A stretch of DNA of 64,000 nt, taken from positions 7,008,501 to 7,072,500 of the forward strand of contig OY992840.1 in assembly GCA_963921425.1 (NCBI GenBank). Direction: 5' to 3'. This DNA comes from Dryas octopetala (lineage: Eukaryota; Streptophyta; Magnoliopsida; Rosales; Rosaceae). Below are positions 12,949 through 25,230 of the stretch, one piece after another (the stretch's first letter is position 1; each line of letters opens with the position of its first letter). A program made the translations under genes and the position numbers. The notes under the pieces were generated by a model. It saw nothing but the letters and a program-made list of their open reading frames with translations, ran no database searches and had not been told where the DNA came from.

Positions 12949-13988
12949 GGTGTGTTTGGATGAAGGAATTTTAATTTTCACAGAAATTCATAAATGATAG
13001 AATTTAAAACTTCGTTATTTAAATTTCTATAAATTACATTTTCTATTGTTTGGATATATGTATATAGAATTTTGTAAATGACATGAATTACAAATTTTAA
13101 TTAAAGCCCCACCGACTACCCACCCACGCCACCACCTTCCCTTCCCTTTGAGTCTCCAACCACACTCGTCTCTCTCTTCCATTCTCTCTTCTCTTCTCTC
13201 TATATACTCCCCATCTCTTCTCTGTATATTAAAATTTCTTCACAAGATTGATTTTTTTTCCTCCAATTCCAAGAGCCTAGCAACCAAAGACAAAAAAAAC
13301 ATCTCCATTAATTGCATTTTCTTATAATAAACTTGGAAATCAGGTTGGGATCAGATTGATGGGGATCCCAAATGGCAGACCAAACAAAGATTAGCCCAAC
13401 ATATTCCTATCACAATCGTAACTGTTACCCAAAAAAAAAAATTAATGGCAAAGCTGCAACGGCTGCCGGTTGAGGGAAGTGAGAGAGAGTTTAGAGAGAG
13501 AAATAAGAGAGAAAAATAAAAGGGAGGAGGTTATGAGGATGGTTAGAGGTGGCGTGGGTGGAGATGGGTGGGCAGTGGGCTTTATGATTTTTTGTTTTTC
13601 TAACCTTTTAATTTCTTAATATTATTTGTGGAAAAAAAAGTTTGTAAATGTGGCAAGATCTAAGTCACAAATAATTATTAAAGGCTGAGATCAAAAGTCA
13701 GGTATAGTCTAGTAGGAAAAAAACTGGCAGGGATCCAAGTCTGAATGGTGGTTGTGGTGGGTGGGTCTTTTTTCTTAAAATCTCAAATGTTATGGAATTT
13801 GGAAATGACACCTATTTAGATGAAATTTAAAGTCATAATTTATGACTTTCAAATTCCATTATTTTTTTCACGAAGAATTCTAAGATTTCCGTGTTAATGA
13901 GGCCAAACAAGAGAATTGAAGATTTTCATTTCTCAAATTTTAACTTTTAACAAAATACCGAGTTAAATTTCTTTATCCAAACACATTA
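12949..13988. mobile_element. Foldback/TIR element with GTGTTTGGAT termini
   Basis: The left end GGTGTGTTTGGATGAAGGAA and the inverted right end ATGTGTTTGGATAAAGAAAT pair over at least 20 bp. Inner sequence also pairs: CCACCCACGCCACCACC near 13119 against GGTGGCGTGGGTGGAGATGG near 13547. The element is therefore largely a hairpin. It has no transposase. TTA lies next to both ends, which would suit a PIF/Harbinger target site, but this is not conclusive. Confidence 0.6.
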
Positions 13989-16067
13989 TTAGAGTTTTTG
14001 CCAAACATAACTAAAATTTAGCTCTCTTAATAAAAAGAATTACTATCTTGAAAAACTCGATACTTGATTTTCCGATGTGCAACACGTGTATGGATTGAGA
14101 TGTGACCATTTGCTTTCCCAAATAAGTGGGTTGAGATCGTAGGAGATCTCTTAATGATGCAAAAAGAAAAGGTCCAAAATCATTTGGGTGCATATTCCAT
14201 CAACTCACAGACCCACAGAGTTTGGTGAAAGAAAAGTGATTCTAAGTAGACTGACCATAAGCTCTGGGTCATTTTGGTCAATTATTTTGGTCATTAGTCA
14301 TTACCAAGTTATAGTAGCTAGGCTTGTAATAATTTGATGATTTGGAAAATGACAAAAGCCAGCCTCCAAACACTATTTACCCAAAAGCCAAACGTCACAA
14401 GAGGACTATCCTAATAATCATATTGTCTCCTCCAATTATCAATTATCATTGTCTTATTAATGAGTAAAGACATACACCTCGCAAGTCACAAGGGTTTATG
14501 TAGCAGACATGTCCCAACATGGAGCCTTATAGAGTCTTCTTGCTCAACTAATTAATTGAGCAATTAGTTGACCATGAATACCCATGTTTTGGATTAGGAG
14601 CATGAAAATCTTGATTTTGTTTTAGATTGATACTAGTGTAGTGTATATGGCAATATGCAATTGATTTGGTTTTGGTCAAACACTAAGGATAGTATAACTA
14701 TAAAAAGAATGAATCCATCTAATTTTTTTTTTTGGTAAGAATCAATCCATCTAATTCTGTTTGCGGCATTCTCCCTCTTGTACTGTTTGTTTTACAGTGG
14801 CCATATATACTCCAAAGTCCAAAGTCAAAACCATGTTTTTTTTCCCTCTTTTTTTTTTTTTTTTAATTTGTTTTTTCTAACGACCATATTGTTTTCCTTC
14901 TTGCCTCGTGTTTAACAATGTTTTGTATGTTTATAGAATCACAAGTCTTTTTTTTTTTGTCTGAAGAATCACAAGTCCAATGTTTTTTTTTTTTTGGTCA
15001 AAACACAAGTCCAATGTTTGTTAAAGTAAAAGTTTTATATTATTTACAGGAAAACAGCTAGGGCTTAAATTATTCCACTACATCCTACCATTATATAGTT
15101 TTTTTTTTTTTTTTTTTCCGAAAAACAAACTCTACCTTTTTCGCCAATTAAAAAAAAAAAGAGGATTGAAGTTCCTATTTGCCCCTCTTACCATATATGG
15201 CACTATGGATGCTTACACCTATTAATGTGCAAAGCAGACAACTTTTACCATATATGGCACTATGGATGCTTACGCGCATGCCAACTTGTCATTTCGATCA
15301 GTAATTTTTAGGTACAACTGTACGCTATCATCTGATATTACTAATTTATTTATATTATAATGTGTATATATTTTATTAATATTATATCTAATACTCTTAA
15401 GTTTCATATCATCGATGTCTAATTGCACTATTACCCCGTCTATTAAGTATAAGTGTATAACAGAGTAAATGATGGTATGTCAATGAACATTAGGATGATA
15501 TAGGAAATATGGTCTGAAGATTCTTGATATATAGTAGTTCCATGAACAATTCTTTGCGAGATTATATTTTTTAATTTTTTATAGTGAAAATGTCATAAAG
15601 TGCATGTGAACCTGTTAGCCACTAATATTAGAACATGTGAATTAGCAACACAATGTGACAGTGTGACGATTACACACACAAAAATTCCATGCTAACACCC
15701 AAAATAATTAAATGCGCAAACATATAATATTTAGTGCATGTTCAAGAATTTTTAAAGCCCATATCCAAAACAGGTGCAACTAATACCTGGGCTAAGCGAC
15801 CCACCTTATCAAAAGGGACCACATTATTAGGGTCACTCTACAATGTGGTCAGGATATGACCCGTACAATTTTGTTTTTTAACTATACATTAATAGTCGAA
15901 TAAAAAAAATTTTGGTTGAAGGTGTTGAACAATCAATAGTGGGGCCGATCAATCAACGAGTGTAGATTCAGCAGATTTAATCTCTTACCAATTGGCATTT
16001 ATTCAATGCTTAGGATTTAGGTTGTCATTCTCAAGTTTTGGGCGTAACTCAAAACGTGAGAGTTAAA
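13989..16067. other. Intergenic, no gene seen
   Basis: AT-rich, with many homopolymer runs (poly-T near 14853-14867, 14949-14960, 15101-15118). A ~30-bp word TTACCATATATGGCACTATG(GATGCTTAC) occurs near 15188 and again near 15245, a 57-bp offset duplication. No supported gene. Confidence 0.4.
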
Positions 16068-16620
16068 ACCTAAAGGTTTTATTGCACTTTACCCACATGG
16101 ATTTTAGGATCAATCTCACATCACCATCTAATAACAAAATAGTATCAATTTGCCACTTTAATTTAAAAAATTTTGCAATATAAGACCTCCAGCAAATTTC
16201 GTCATACTTTCCATTAAAATAAGTGCGTGCATCACACGTGACCCTTTTATTTAAGCTGTTTTTGGTCTTTTTATGTCTAATTAGAAGTGTATTTGAAATA
16301 TTTTCATTATTAAACAAAGATTGTTTGTAAAAGAAGAAAAGTTATCTTTATAGCTATTGCACTTTTAATATCCCTAAATACAGTAAAACTCTTCCAAATA
16401 CACTTCCAATTTGACATAAATAGACCAAGAAACTCCTTAAAAAATGGTCACATGCGACACACATGCTTATTTTTAACATAAACTGTGATGGAATCTGCTC
16501 AAGGTATGACATTGCAAAAAATTTAAATCAAGGTGGTAAGTTGGCACAATTTTGTTATTAAGTGGTGAAGTAAGATTGATCTCAAAGTTCAGGTGTGAAA
16601 AGTGTTAAACAACCAAACCT
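16068..16620. repeat. Foldback repeat, ~270-bp imperfect inverted arms
   Basis: The left arm (16068-16320) pairs with the reverse complement of the right arm (16360-16620) over most of its length. Examples are GGATCAATCTCACATCACCA against GAGATCAATCTTACTTCACC, and TTAGAAGTGTATTTGAA against TTGGAAGTGTATTTGGA. No coding sequence. It is probably a MITE-like or foldback transposon whose transcript would form a long hairpin. Confidence 0.7.
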
Positions 16621-16657
16621 AAAATGTAAGTTCTAAATGGCGACTCTACACCCTAAA

Positions 16658-17302
16658 ATAGCGGTGGGCGCAGGCCCGACCAAACCTCCTGGCCTGATTG
16701 GTCGGGTTGGGTCGAGTCCACGTTAGTGTGGCCCAACTCGATTATAAATGGTTCGATTTTGGCTTTGGGCCTCCATCGACCGTTGACAACCTGACCCGCC
16801 CACACAATTAAATAATATAATTTTTTATTTTTTCTTATTTCTTTCTTCTCATACCCCTCATCCATTTCGCTGTGTATCTGATATTTTCACTAAAACCTAG
16901 CCACTAGCCACGACCAAGCTTTTCTTCTCATGCGCCTCACTTTCCTATTCTCCTCTTCAGTTCTCTTCTCCCCCTCATCACTCTCGTCATCGGTTCTCTT
17001 CTCCTTCTCTTCACTCTCCTTTTTAGTCTTATTGACTTCTTCTTCTTCAGTCTTCTTGCTCTCCCTTTCTTTTATGAATTATGAGTCAGCTTTCATTGGA
17101 TTTCGGCGTCGTTGCCACCAAATTTCTCTTCTCATCGTCATTGTTAGCTCTAACCGAACTTGACTGACATAGGCTGCAACCCGAGTCTAGCGCAACTCGG
17201 CCAACTGCCTATTATTTGGGCGATTACGGTCTACAGGAATTGCAACCCGAGCCTCTTGGGCGGCCGGCGGGTTGGGTCCCAACCTAACCGATGCCCACCC
17301 CT
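16658..17302. mobile_element. hAT-type non-autonomous element, 8-bp TSD
   Basis: The termini ATAGCGGTGGGCG and, inverted from the right, AGGGGTGGGCATCGG match the (T)AGGGGTGGGC termini of plant hAT elements. The 8-bp duplication ACCCTAAA flanks it exactly (16650-16657 and 17303-17310). If the element is framed as TAG...CTA the duplication becomes CCCTAAA plus one mismatch. Subterminal sequence carries GGGTTGGGTC / GGCCCGACC words on both sides. The middle is a CT-rich stretch (about 16920-17060) that gives an open frame of no significance. Confidence 0.8.
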
Positions 17303-18446
17303 ACCCTAAAGTATGCAATCCTCTTTTGTAAAAAATAAAATAAAAAGGAAAGAGGGTTAATTGATAAAAATTAATATCAACCAAATGAAACCATGTGAAA
17401 CGGTTTGGTTCGATGTTTACAAAAAAATAAAATTATTGGTTCATAAATTGAACCAAACGCTATTTGCGATGGACGGTTCAAACTATTTGCCCTAAACCAA
17501 AACAAATTAATTTAATATTTGTATATCCATTAATTGCAGATTCATTTCCTCACAATCCTCTCAATCTCATTAACCAAGCCACCGACTAGGCTAATTCACA
17601 CTATATGTGTTATTTAAAAAAATGGGTCACTAATTAATAATTATATAAATAACATCTCAAATTTATTTATATTACAATATTAAATTATGAATTAAATAAG
17701 TATTCAATACCATATAGAGTTTCTAGCAGATTCAAAATTTCCGCTGTCATTAATATCATCATGTCCAGTGTAGGTGTACTGCGAAAAATAATTACCCTAA
17801 GATACTTCTCCAGCGTAACTTTGCATATAATCCCAACATGCCAACCTTATGGATTATAAACCTGTTGTGGTTGAATTTGCCCATAACCATACTCATTTGG
17901 AGAGTTTGTCTCTTGTTGTACCTATGAGTTACTATCAGAATCAACTGAGTAAGATAGATGTGATGGGTAGAATATTGGAGGGTTTTGACCATAATTGTAA
18001 TTATCATTTGTTACTCTCATAAAGCCAAAAATGGTGGATAACCAATCATCTTCTTGTCGTAGGCAAACTCCTACGACTTCTTTGTGAAGTCTCGAAATTT
18101 TTTTGAATTATCCCTGAATTTTATTTGTGAGTTGGGAACATTTTTAAATGTTTTCCCATTATTTGAAAAATAAAAGGTTTTGTGATAAATTATAAATTAT
18201 TATTTTAAATTTGGTTTTATGATAACAAAGTTGATTTTTTGTTATTGGGCTTTTGGTTTCGAGCTTGGATTCGTTGGACAGGTCTCGAACTCACGAGCTC
18301 GTAGACGCAAACCGTACATTGATCGGAGCTATAATTTAAAAGTTACGGGCATTCAACGTGAGGAGTAAATAAATTATTGGGTTATTTTGATTATTTCGAT
18401 TTATTTTGGCGATTAAGGAAAACTTGATGGATATGTATTAAAATTT
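17303..18446. other. Intergenic, no gene seen
   Basis: AT-rich sequence between the hAT element and the MULE. It contains a short poly-A/T landscape and no domain-bearing open frame. The last 8 bases (18439-18446, TAAAATTT) are the left target duplication of the MULE. Confidence 0.4.
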
Positions 18447-18994
18447 GAGAGCTGTTATTTGCACACTCCTAATTTTCTTTTTGCACACACTTTTCTCCTA
18501 CACACCCCTTATTAATTTTTTAAATATAAAATTTTTTTTTAACACACCCCTGTTATGACCAAAATATCTCAATCTCACTAATATGTCTAAATTTCTCCTT
18601 ACACACCCTCTCAACCCAAACACTACATACCCCCACAAACACATCTATACTATACACCCTCCCTACCACATTGCACACACCTAACCGGTTCTTCACCCAT
18701 TGCCGACACCTACCTCTGGCTTCATCACCGCCGTCATCGCCGTCGTCAGCACCGCCGTGAACTCCATCAGTGGTCTCATCCAATTTCTTCCACTCATATC
18801 CCCACCACAGCCACTAGAAGTGAGTTTTCCCGTAACCTACATTTCTCTTGTTTATTTAAATGTGAATCTAATACTTTTTTATCTAATTTCAATTAGTTAA
18901 TCCATCCCAATTACCGTTTTCGTCTGTTTGAGATGATTTGTAGGGAGGATTTCGGGTTTTAAAGTGAGCATTTTAGGGGTTTTTTTTTCTGATT

Positions 18995-19285
18995 TCGCAG
19001 CTCGTTCGGCACTGGTCTGCCGAACGAATTCATTTCATTCGGCAGCCAGCTACCGAACGAAATGAATTGGTTCGGCAGTACGCTACCGAACGAATGCAAA
19101 ATTTCAGATTTTCCTATTTTGGTTCGACAGATGACTGTCAAACAATTCATATTGGTTCGACGACCAACTGCCGAATAATGAATATTAGTTCAGTGGTTAC
19201 CTGCTGAACGAAATGAATTGGTTCGACAGCCATCTGCCGAACAGTTGCCACTTGGTTCGACAGCCAACTGCCGAACCACCTGTGT
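18995..19285. repeat. Left TIR hairpin array of the MULE
   Basis: About eight tandem units, 35-40 bp apart, each an imperfect palindrome of form TTCGGCAG-N4-6-CTGCCGAA, joined by CGAAATGAATTGG-type linkers. The unit most like the consensus is TTCGGCAGCCAGCTACCGAA. The array is mirrored at the other end of the element (24776-25140). It probably serves as a transposase-binding or structural subterminal region. Confidence 0.85.
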
Positions 19286-19363
19286 TGATTTTTTTTTTTT
19301 TAAGCTTTTGAAAAATCATATATTTGCTAAAACAATTTTCAATTTCTTGTTTGAAAATATAGG

Positions 19364-21350
19364 ATGGACAGAAGAAGAGTCAGACGTGGTGCATCTTCAT
19401 CCAGAGGGGAAGTCCCCGATGTTGCCGATGATGTGCACAGAACACGACCCACAGCCTCTGGGCGAAGAAGGCTAGTACAAGCACGAGCTAGTCGTGAGGC
19501 AGATCCTGAACAAGCTGAGGTTCCCGTTGAGGATTACAATGAGGATAATCACAACGAACTTGCTGAGCCTTTCCCGGGAGGTCCCATTGACACGTCCCTG
19601 TTGAGAAGTTATGGAACTCACGTAGCTGTTGACATTTGGAATAACGAGGTATGATCTTTAACAGTTGGTATTATATGCTTGTGTAACTTGCAGTAATAAT
19701 GAGTGAATTTCTTTGGTTATGTTTGAATTAGGAACAGGAGCCTTTTAGGTGCATGTCCAAAACCACCAAGCTTCGTGAGTGGAAGTTGTGGGCTAGAACA
19801 GATAATGACCGGTTGAAGGGATATGTCATTAATTATGGGTTGACATCACTGGTGCAGTGTTCTTACCGTACAGTTGATAAAGTGTTGGTGTCCGCTTTTG
19901 TTGAGAGGTGGCATCCGGAGACTAATACATTCCACCTGCCTTTTGGTGAGATGACCATCACACTAGATGATGTAGCCAACATTTTAGGCATTCTGGTTGG
20001 TGGTGCACCAGTGGCTACACTTGTCGAGGATAAAATTGATTCTGAATATCTACTAACTGCATATTTAGGAGTTAGTAGGGATCAGGTATCAGAGCAGTTG
20101 ATGGACTTTGGTGGTGAGTATGTACGATTAAAGTGGTTACGTATGTGCTTTAATGATGTCACTGATGCCGACTCTGAGCATGAAATTCAATGTGCAGCTC
20201 GGGTGTATCTGTTGTATTTATTGGGTTGTACCCTGTTTGTAGATAAGACTGGCACAAGGGTACAAGTCCAATATCTCAGACTGCTCACTGATCTAGATAT
20301 CGTTAGCCATTATGCATGGGGCGCTGGATGCCTATCATGGTTGTTTAGGCAGTTTGGATTTGCCTCTCGAGCTGGTGTCAAGCAAATCGGCGGATATATG
20401 ATACTGATAGAAGCTTGGGTGTATGAGCACATGCACACCATTTTCGGTCCATCGTACGATATGAATTATTCTGAGAATTCACCTCGTGCACTCCGCTGGA
20501 CTCCAAGGCGGGATGGTGGCAGTGATCTTGAAGCAGTGCAAAGAATACATCAACGACTTGATGTTTTGTCGGTTGACGAGGTATATTTGTAATTTAGAAT
20601 TCTTTTTATAAATTTAGGATTATATTATTATGTTAATGTTTTCAACTATATAATGTTATTGTTTTTTTTTTTTTCAGGTTATTTGGGAACCATACAAATC
20701 CCAAAGACAAGCACACACATTGCTAGCTATAGCATTCTTCACAGGAATGATAAGGTGTTTTGATGTTGTTAACCCTTATTGTCCCGAGAGAGTACTTAGG
20801 CAGTTTGGGAGGGTACAGATGATCCCCCTGCACCACGTGCGGTTTTTCAGGGGGTTCGAGGTTCGAATGCGCACTCGTACAGACCTATGTATAATTATTT
20901 AGTTGGTATGTGGGAGGCATGGGGGAATCACGTATTGTCTGAGGAAGCGCGCAGTATACTGGTGAGGCGGCCATCAGATACTGTGAGAGGGTACATCGAT
21001 TGGTTCACCTCTATATCACATCCAATCGTCCACAACCTTACTCGTAGAGGTGCATTTGACCCACACGCCACATCGGATATTGCATACTATCGGGTACGTA
21101 AATTTACATAATAAATTTTCTCATTTTCCGACTGCATCTGCTAATGTTCGTATATTTTGGCTTTTAGGAGCGCGAGGCTCGTATGTTACGGATTACCCAG
21201 CCGATTATTGACATGGGCGAAGAAGTTGCTATCACATGTCCTACTAACCTCTATCAGTCGGTTCAGAGTTTGCAACATATTTTACAGGGGACGCACTTGC
21301 AGGACACTATGACATACCAACGAGGTTCGAGACGGCGTCCCCGCCAATGA
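19364..21350 (+). pseudogene. Plant mobile domain (PMD) protein carried by the MULE, one frameshift
   Basis: Exons 19364-19648, 19732-20580, 20678-21093 and 21168-21350 join in phase through GT-AG introns. Exon 2 holds the plant mobile domain: LTSLVQCSYRTVDKVLVSAF, ERWHPETNTFHLPFGEMT, TLDDVANILGI, the MCFNDVTDADSE block and YLLYLLGCTLFVDKTG. The TLDDV-ILG motif and a YLLYLLG(C)-(L)F block are typical of PMD proteins of the MAIL1/MAIN and 'PP7 long form homolog' kind. In exon 3 the frame after FRGFEVRMRTRTDL runs into a TAG at 20900-20902. The family-like continuation MYNYLVGMWEAWGNH is in another frame from 20887. There is therefore a one- or two-base indel near 20860-20886 unless it is a sequencing error. 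The tail is basic (RGSRRRPRQ). The basic N-terminus may be preceded by an unseen exon. Host PMD proteins act in transcription and silencing, but the role of TE-borne copies is unknown. Confidence 0.85.
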
Positions 21351-21596
21351 TTATGCGTTGATATTTTTGTAGTTTGTGTAACTAGATAAGGTTTTATTTA
21401 TGTCAAATACTATGGTTAATTTATATAATTGAACTACCTCATTATTTTTGTGAAATACTTAGGTTCATGCAAAAAAAATATCCAAATATACAAAAATGAA
21501 TATACTTGCCATGATAAATCCACATACTTATATATATTTAAATAATACAATAATCTCATCATAAGTCAATATAAATGCATCAAGTCCAGAACATAA

Positions 21597-24500
21597 TCAA
21601 TCACTATCAAGAGACACAGGTTCTTGTGTGGATGGATCACTATGGCACACAAGTTCTTAGAATTGCTCAAGGCGATGTTGGTCTCTAGTATACCACATTT
21701 TTGCGCTTTCGGTGGCATACAAGGTTCACACGGTAGGAATATGTGGCATGTGGTGATCCGGTACTAAGTGTACCTATAAAATAGCATTACACATGAGTCT
21801 TAAAGATAATTTAAATATCCAATAAAACACACCATATAGTTCAATGTGTACCTGTACGAAATGAACGTCATTGACAAAACCGATACAAATCTCACGAATC
21901 TCGGATATCTTTAGTATATCTGGGTGTACGCTAAATGGTAGACATATTAAGCATAACGACCTAGATACATGTGTCACCACTACACCATAGCATGTCGCGA
22001 TAACATATCTTATCTCCGGCATGTCCATCCAATAATCCTTTGGTGCAAGAAGAGGTTCTTCAAAATACTCAATTGAATACTTTAGCTCAGCAACTCGAGA
22101 TCGACCAAATATGGACTCATATAGGATGGACAATGACCGTAACAAGTGGAATAAATCTATGCGCACTTTCCACCACGCATCTTCACCCAACCCCAAAGCC
22201 AAAGCTACGACTCTATAGCCACAATGACCGTCGGATTTCACATCAGTGGCACCGGTAATGAATGGCCTAATGCTAGCTTTGAATTGCTGTATATACCGGT
22301 GGGTCGGAACAGATGACGTGAGTGATGTCTTATATGCCTATATAAAAATATAAATAAATTCGATTATGCAATAAGTATTACTAAAATAAAGTAGGATCAT
22401 CCGAATGAATTATATACCTTCAATTTGGATACTCTTGCCTTTGGCATCTTTTTTGGCGAATTGGTGCCAACTGTACATATTGTAGGTGATGGTGAGTGAC
22501 TACCTTGACCCGAAAGTGCATACTCAAAGGCAGATGGCAAACGGCGGGTAGAATTTTCGGCTTTACTAGGGCGCCCTTAGTCTTTACCTTCGCACGCGGT
22601 TCTTTTAGCCCCGTTATCTCTAGATTCATAAGCTCTTCTATTTTCAAACTTATCATCCTCTTAGTGTCCTCATTCTGTCCTTCCATCCATATTGCTAGTC
22701 TATCAAGTGTTGACTGAACCGGTGGATTTGACACTTTGACTTGTGGTTCGTGAAGCATATCCAACTTTCTCCAACAGGGATGCACTGAATCAAGTGGAAT
22801 ATGCATCTTACGTCGCATATACGACAAAATCTCATGTGCACATGGCAAACAATGTGTATGGTGAATAGTGCAATCACACGGTAATGTTCCGGTCGGATTC
22901 GAATCGGCCCTATAAAAAAAAAAGAATTATATTAGTCAGTAAGCATCACATTAATGAAGTGTTCAAGGTAGTAATTATAGTTGAATTAGTATCCAAATTA
23001 CCGGCCAATCTCACAAGCAATTATAGTCAATGCCGCCATAGACACATAACCAATCAAATCCTTCAATTATGGCTGTCTCATTTTAACTTGGACAAACGTT
23101 CGACTCTTCTCAAATGATGCCTTAATGTGTGTATGCTGCAATACTAACAATGAGTGTATATGTGCCCAAGAGGTATCAAAGGGAAGCTGGCTAGAGCCAA
23201 GTTCCTTTTTAGCTTCGCGTGAGCACTTTTCGCCCTATTAATATAGTCAAGTTAGTTTATATGCAACACAATATAATAATTAACCAGTAATGCCAAATAT
23301 GTGAAAGTGTTTACCTATTGGAAGTTGTATTACCAAAATGCATATATGTGTCTGTCCATACAGCCACAAACTTCTCCTTGAAATGTATCAACCAAGTGTC
23401 CTTCAAATAGTCAATAACTCCAGGAACCCAACCGAACTTAGATTCAATCTGCTGTAAGTCTCTTAAATATACATCTTCTGACGTTGAATTTACCAAGGAA
23501 TACCATGAACTATAAAACTTATCTCAATCATCCTTGGTTCCAAACTTTTTCTTGCAATTTGCCATCACATTTTTGCTAATGTGTCATCTACACAATAAAT
23601 GTCTAGCAGTAAGAAAAACTGTAGAGATTGCACTCATGAGTACTAGATCTCGATCTGTGACAATCACACCAGAAAGACAATCATCGCTGAGTAACGACCT
23701 CAATCTAGTCAAAGCCCAAATGTAATTGTCTTCCTTCTCATAACTAATGTAAGCAAATGCAACTGAGAAAGTCATGTTTGTGGATGTGACCCCAACAATC
23801 TCAAAGAGTAGCAGACGATACCTATTAGTCTTATACATACAATCCATGATCAATACATGTGGAAATGCACGAAAGAGATCAACACAACCGGGGTGGCTTC
23901 AAAACAAATCAGTCACAATATCATCACCACCAGAACATCTATGCCACTCAAAGTATTTGTGTTCAGATAACTTACTTAGCAAACACTGCATTTCAGTTTT
24001 TCCAGCCTTCTCTTTCACCCTATTGCGGTGTCTGACATTATATATTGTTTTGATTGTTGTTGTATTCGAATAATCTCTTTCCTTTAAGATGGTCAAAATC
24101 TGCTTCGGTTTCACTAAACTCTTAGACATATCCACCAATAAAGAACTCTCTGTTTCAGATAATCTCCCCACAAATGAATGTCCTTCACCAGTAACTAAAA
24201 CTCTATGGTTATGCACTCCACATACCACACTTAGCATCCATTCATCCTCATTACCAGTTTGCACACTCTTTAATGAGAAGGGGCATTCACATCTTTTTGT
24301 AGTAGAGTTCCTACCATCCTTAGGACGTTTTACTATACAACTATCGACATCATACTTGGATGACCTATGGCGACCACTTCGTTCGCAACCAAGGAACACT
24401 CTAGCTTTCTTCTTCCTCACCCCTGTTGTATTAGACCTCATAATGACAATGACTATGTTGTTCGTCCTTCCTTGTGCACGTGCCCAGTTAACCAATGCAT

Positions 24501-25230
24501 CCCTCGAATGAAATATCTACACATATATAATTTACATTATTCACATTTCAACTACATTTACAACATATATTTCCCAAATAACAAATTCATAGCTCGTTTG
24601 TTGTGAATTCATTACTATAGTCACGTGAGTATTCGATCAAAACCTTGGCCTCGACCTCAACCTCGACCCCGACCCCAATGTAGTCCTCAACCTTGCTGTT
24701 TCGAGTAGAAGCACCACCATATTGCTCATATTGTTCATCATCCTACACATAAAACATGAAAATAATGTTAAAACAATACGTTCGGTAAAAGGTTATTGAA
24801 CGAAATGAATCTGTTCGGTAGAAGGTTACCGAACGAAATGGTACTGTTCAGTGGTAATTTGCCGAACCAATAACCTTCGTTCGACAGTTGACTACCAAAC
24901 AATATCGATTTTACGTAAAGAAAATACTTATTCGACAGATGTCTTCCGAACATATGTAAAACTTTCGGTAGATTGCTGTCGAAATTTATAAGTTCATTCG
25001 GCGAACAGTCACCGATTGGATTTTTTAAAATTTTTTTGTAATTTTCATTCGGCAGGTAACCACCGAATATATTAGTTGTGTTCGGTACCCATCTGTCGAA
25101 CAATTGAGAAACGTTCAGTACTGGTTCGCCGAACGAATCGCGAACAGTAAATGAAAAACACAAAAAGAAACACAAAAAATTACGATCATACCTCGTCTGA
25201 AGGCGAATAAGGGACAAGTGAAAGCTCCAT
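21597..25230 (-). pseudogene. MULE transposase with SWIM finger and C-terminal OTU domain, decayed
   Basis: Reading leftward, exon 1 (25230-25192) encodes MELSLVPYSPSDE. It sits inside the right TIR, and intron 1 spans the hairpin array to exon 2 at 24742. Next comes a FAR1-type N-terminal region (ALVNWARAQGRTNNIVIVIM, then C-x-C zinc-binding pattern with ECPFSL and VCGVHNHRV). Then the transposase core (HPGCVDLFRAFPHVLIMDCM, YKTNRYRLLLFEIVGVTSTN, VIVTDRDLVLMSAIS), a SWIM finger (CDCTIHHTHCLPCAH, 22820-22850), and an OTU protease-like domain with SDGHCGYRVVALALG and a downstream NDVHFVQV (catalytic Asp-Cys and His regions). In-frame stops lie at 23899, 23584, 23524 and 21726 (TGA where Trp is expected) and 23067 and 21657 (TAA). 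A one-base loss occurs near 23208 (LKR-ELGSS). The final TGA is at 21597-21599. It is a dead copy of the transposase-OTU class. Confidence 0.88.
24776..25140. repeat. Right TIR hairpin array of the MULE
   Basis: About nine units of the imperfect palindrome TTCGGTAGAAGGTTACCGAA and variants, spaced 35-45 bp, the inverted counterpart of 18995-19285. The array lies wholly within intron 1 of the transposase gene. Translation across it gives only a repeat peptide and is not a gene. Confidence 0.85.

Noticed and set aside
18995-25140. Regularly spaced palindromic repeats, CRISPR-like at first sight
   Set aside because: The units vary, the spacers are not unique, the array is mirrored at both ends of a transposon, and the genome is a plant nuclear one.
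24768-25217. 149-codon frame with repeated LPN/FG motifs
   Set aside because: It reads across the hairpin TIR array, which is intron 1 of the transposase gene.
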